In this document: piece after piece, positions 61,929 through 64,000 of the stretch
How positions within the stretch are numbered: the stretch's first letter is position 1
Layout: every line of letters begins with the position of its first letter
DNA from: CAYNXB01 sp964401045
Lineage (GTDB): Bacteria > Pseudomonadota > Alphaproteobacteria > Sphingomonadales > Sphingomonadaceae
Direction of reading: 5' to 3'
Assembly (NCBI GenBank): GCA_964401045.1
Contig: CAYNXB010000001.1
Location: 1-64,000, forward strand
DNA length: 64,000 nucleotides
Notes under the pieces: model-generated
Database searches by the model: none
What the model was told of the DNA's origin: nothing
Seen by the model: only the letters and a program-made list of their open reading frames with translations
Made by a program: the position numbers and the translations under genes

Positions 61929-62750
61929 ATGCCGACGATCAAGACCCATGACGGCCACGAGATCTACTTCAAGGACTGGGGCGAGGGACCGGTGGTGATC
62001 TTCTCCCACGGCTGGCCGCTCAACGCCGACGCGTGGGACCCGCAGCTGCTGTTCCTGGCGCAGAACGGGTTCCGCGTCGTCGCGCACGACCGTCGTGGTC
62101 ATGGGCGGTCCGCCCAGACTTCGAAGCGCAACGACATGGACGGCTATGCCGACGATCTGGCCGCCGTGATCGAGACGCTCGATCTGCGCGATGCTGTGCT
62201 GGTCGGTCACTCGACCGGGGGCGGAGAGGTCGCTCGCTATATCGGCCGCCACGGCACGGGCCGGGTGGCCAAGGCTGTTTTGCTGGCGGCAGTTCCGCCG
62301 CTCATGCTCAAGACCGGCGCGAACCCCGAAGGCCTGCCGATCGAGGTGTTCGACGGCCTGCGTCGCGATCTCGTTGCCGACCGATCGCAGTTCTACAAGA
62401 CCTTCGCGCAGGCATTCTACGGCGCGAACCGCCCCGATGCCAACGTCTCGCAAGGCGTGCTCGACCACTTTTGGCTGATGAGCATGCAGGCCGGCCTCAA
62501 GAATGCCTACGACAGCATCAAGGCCTTCTCCGAGACCGACTTTACCGAGGACCTCCGGAGGTTCGACGTGCCCACGCTCGTGGTTCACGGCGAGGACGAT
62601 CAGATCGTTCCGATCAAGGATTCCGCGCACAAGTCCGCCAGGCTCGTCGAGGGTGCGCAGGAGATCTACTATCCGGGTGCCCCGCATGGCCTGACCGCGA
62701 CCCACGCCGACAAGTTCAACGCCGACCTGCTCGCGTTCCTGCGCAGTTGA
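61929..62750 (+). CDS. Alpha/beta hydrolase (non-haem haloperoxidase/esterase-like)
   Basis: A 273-aa cytoplasmic hydrolase of the chloroperoxidase-like subfamily: oxyanion region FSHGWPLNADAWDPQL, AHDRRGHGRS, nucleophile Ser95 in VGHSTGGGEVARYI, acid in VHGEDDQIVPI, and His in GAPHGLTATH. Members are esterases with incidental perhydrolase activity. The triad is complete. No signal peptide. Confidence 0.9.
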   Translation: MPTIKTHDGHEIYFKDWGEGPVVIFSHGWPLNADAWDPQLLFLAQNGFRVVAHDRRGHGRSAQTSKRNDMDGYADDLAAVIETLDLRDAVLVGHSTGGGEVARYIGRHGTGRVAKAVLLAAVPPLMLKTGANPEGLPIEVFDGLRRDLVADRSQFYKTFAQAFYGANRPDANVSQGVLDHFWLMSMQAGLKNAYDSIKAFSETDFTEDLRRFDVPTLVVHGEDDQIVPIKDSAHKSARLVEGAQEIYYPGAPHGLTATHADKFNADLLAFLRS

Positions 62751-62818
62751 ACGGTCAGGCCCGGCCGGGCAAGCCGGGCCGTGGCACCCGATGCTGCAAG
62801 CAATCGAGGGGGCAAACA

Positions 62819-63085
62819 ATGAGGAGCATGGCGATGACGCCTGTCGTGGCAGAGCGCGGCGAGTTCGAGCTCGCCCGATTGATCGAGGGACGGGTTCCCG
62901 GAAACCCGCAGAGTCGCATTTCGGCCGATACGGGTTCGCCGCTCAGGATGATCGATCGGACGGCCTTGGTTGCCGATGCCGGAAACACCGTGTGGGTGGC
63001 GCGGCCCCGCAATCTCCGGTCGCCGGATCGTGGCGATATCGTTGTCGTCGACGATTTCGGTTCCTATCGCCGACCTGAGCGCTGA
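62819..63085 (+). CDS. Small protein of unknown function
   Basis: 88 aa with a good ribosome site (GAGGGGGC) before ATG 62819. No membrane helix or motif is recognised. The middle has MIDRTALVADAGNTVWVARP and the C-terminus is RGDIVVVDDFGSYRRPER. Codon use looks ordinary for the window. It may be real or a remnant; there is no homology evidence. Confidence 0.5.
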   Translation: MRSMAMTPVVAERGEFELARLIEGRVPGNPQSRISADTGSPLRMIDRTALVADAGNTVWVARPRNLRSPDRGDIVVVDDFGSYRRPER

Positions 63086-63182
63086 GAGTCACGATGGGGC
63101 TCACCCGGTTGCATAGCGAAATGGCAGACCGGTGCTCGACGCGTTCGGCCCGAGCTTCTCAAACGCTGTGCAAGGCGCCGCG

Positions 63183-64000
63183 ATGAGCCCCGGTCCGATA
63201 AAGATTCTCCTGCAGACCACGATCGAACCGAGGCAGGATGACTGGGCAGTCTTCAGATTTGGCAGCTTGGCCGCATTGCTTGGCGAGGCCACGGACAGGC
63301 ATGGGCACCAGCAATATCAGGTGGTGATGCGGGACCGGTCCCCGCCGGGAATGGCCGACCCTGTCCTGAGCGCTATCGACCGGAGCAAGTTCGACCAGCT
63401 TTGGCTTTTTGCGGTGGATACCGGAGACGGGCTAACGCACCAGGAATGCGATGCCATCTCACGCTTTCGGCGCGCGGGTGGGGGGCTCCTCGTCACGCGT
63501 GATCACATGGATCTCGGATCATCGATTTGCGGCCTGGCCGGGGTCGGCTCGGCTCACTACTTCCATTCGCGAAGCGTTCATCCGGACGCCGCGCTGCGCT
63601 GTCGGGACGATACATATACGACCGACATCTCCTGGCCGAATTTTCATTCCGGAGCGAATGGCGACTATCAGATCATTCAGCCGATCGACCCGGTCCATCC
63701 GCTCTTGCAGGACGTCGCCCCGACAAAACGACGCCTGTGCTTTTTGCCCGCCCATCCGCACGAGGGCGGGATACGCTTGCCGGAAGGCGAAGACGCCAGG
63801 ATCATCGCGGTTGGACATAGCAAGGTAACCGGTCGAGAGTTCAATATCGCGGTTGCCTTTGGATGCGGACCGCATGGTGGGCGCGCCGTAGCCCAGAGCA
63901 CCTTCCACCATTTCGCTGATTACAACTGGGACATTCGCGCGGGCTGTCCCAGCTTCGTGTCCGAACTCCCGGGCGACAGCTTCAGCCAGAATAGGCAGGC
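63183..64000 (+). CDS. Conserved protein of unknown function (3' end outside window)
   Basis: An open frame of at least 272 codons runs off the window end. It is not assigned to a named family. Early KILLQTTIEPRQDDWAVFRF and LWLFAVDTGDGLTHQECDAI lead to FRRAGGGLLVTRDHMDLGSS, a glutamine-amidotransferase/ThuA-like pattern, then many His (SAHYFHSRSVHPD, PNFHSGANGDYQ, PAHPHEGG, STFHHFADYNWD), which could be a metal site. The start at 63183 has only a weak ribosome site; a GTG at 63168 is possible. Confidence 0.7.
   Translation, partial: MSPGPIKILLQTTIEPRQDDWAVFRFGSLAALLGEATDRHGHQQYQVVMRDRSPPGMADPVLSAIDRSKFDQLWLFAVDTGDGLTHQECDAISRFRRAGGGLLVTRDHMDLGSSICGLAGVGSAHYFHSRSVHPDAALRCRDDTYTTDISWPNFHSGANGDYQIIQPIDPVHPLLQDVAPTKRRLCFLPAHPHEGGIRLPEGEDARIIAVGHSKVTGREFNIAVAFGCGPHGGRAVAQSTFHHFADYNWDIRAGCPSFVSELPGDSFSQNRQ

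Overview
The window is a high-GC alphaproteobacterial chromosome segment, most likely from the Sphingomonadales (Erythrobacteraceae or Sphingomonadaceae). The evidence is the base and codon use, the linked metX/metW and hisC/prephenate dehydrogenase genes, the plsC-ydcF-ftsX-ftsE order, many 4-nt overlaps with GTG starts, and the abundance of FixJ-type two-component systems. This placement is inferred from gene content, not from a search. The sequence enters inside fdsB at base 1 and leaves inside an uncharacterised gene at base 64000.

Region 1 (1-14.9 kb) is mostly housekeeping. It holds an operon for a soluble NAD-dependent molybdenum formate dehydrogenase (fdsB, mobA, fdsA, fdsD, fdhD), a DivK-like receiver, methionine genes (metX, an acetyltransferase, metW), hisC with prephenate dehydrogenase, a CPBP protease, plsC, a YdcF-type protein, ftsX/ftsE, a zinc-ribbon membrane protein, and a tRNA-Leu(GAG) with a strong terminator. 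A MacB/DevBCA-like ABC exporter follows (15.1-18.0 kb).

Region 2 (18.0-41 kb) is a stress/oxygen-response island. It encodes a phosphorolysis module (AMP/thymidine phosphorylase family protein, PRPP synthetase homolog, beta-CASP nuclease), two zinc alcohol dehydrogenases (one frameshifted), a lipoprotein cytochrome c, three universal stress proteins, a P-type ATPase of unclear specificity, a FixL-type haem-PAS kinase with a FixJ-like partner, several receiver proteins, a cupin, a flavodoxin-fold oxidoreductase, a three-BON protein, a GNAT enzyme and an L,D-transpeptidase. A conserved non-coding element of about 22 bp lies 45-52 nt upstream of at least four of its genes, with weaker copies at others. 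I read this as an unrecognised regulon signal, possibly the target of a FixJ-family protein encoded here.

Region 3 (41-50 kb) is accessory metabolism: an AI-2E transporter family protein, a LysR regulator, four short-chain dehydrogenases, an F420-type NADP reductase homolog and a GlxA-type regulator. It runs into a second FixJ-type module (49.3-52.1 kb) of a FixJ-like regulator, a lone receiver and a cytosolic PAS histidine kinase.

Region 4 (52.3-64 kb) looks like electrophile/xenobiotic defence. It has two tandem NmrA-like NAD(P)-binding proteins, a small four-helix membrane protein translationally coupled to a histidine kinase, a glutathione S-transferase, a secreted alpha/beta hydrolase, a TetR regulator with two palindromic operators in front of an EmrA-EmrB-NodT-type tripartite pump, a haloperoxidase-like hydrolase and two proteins of unknown function.
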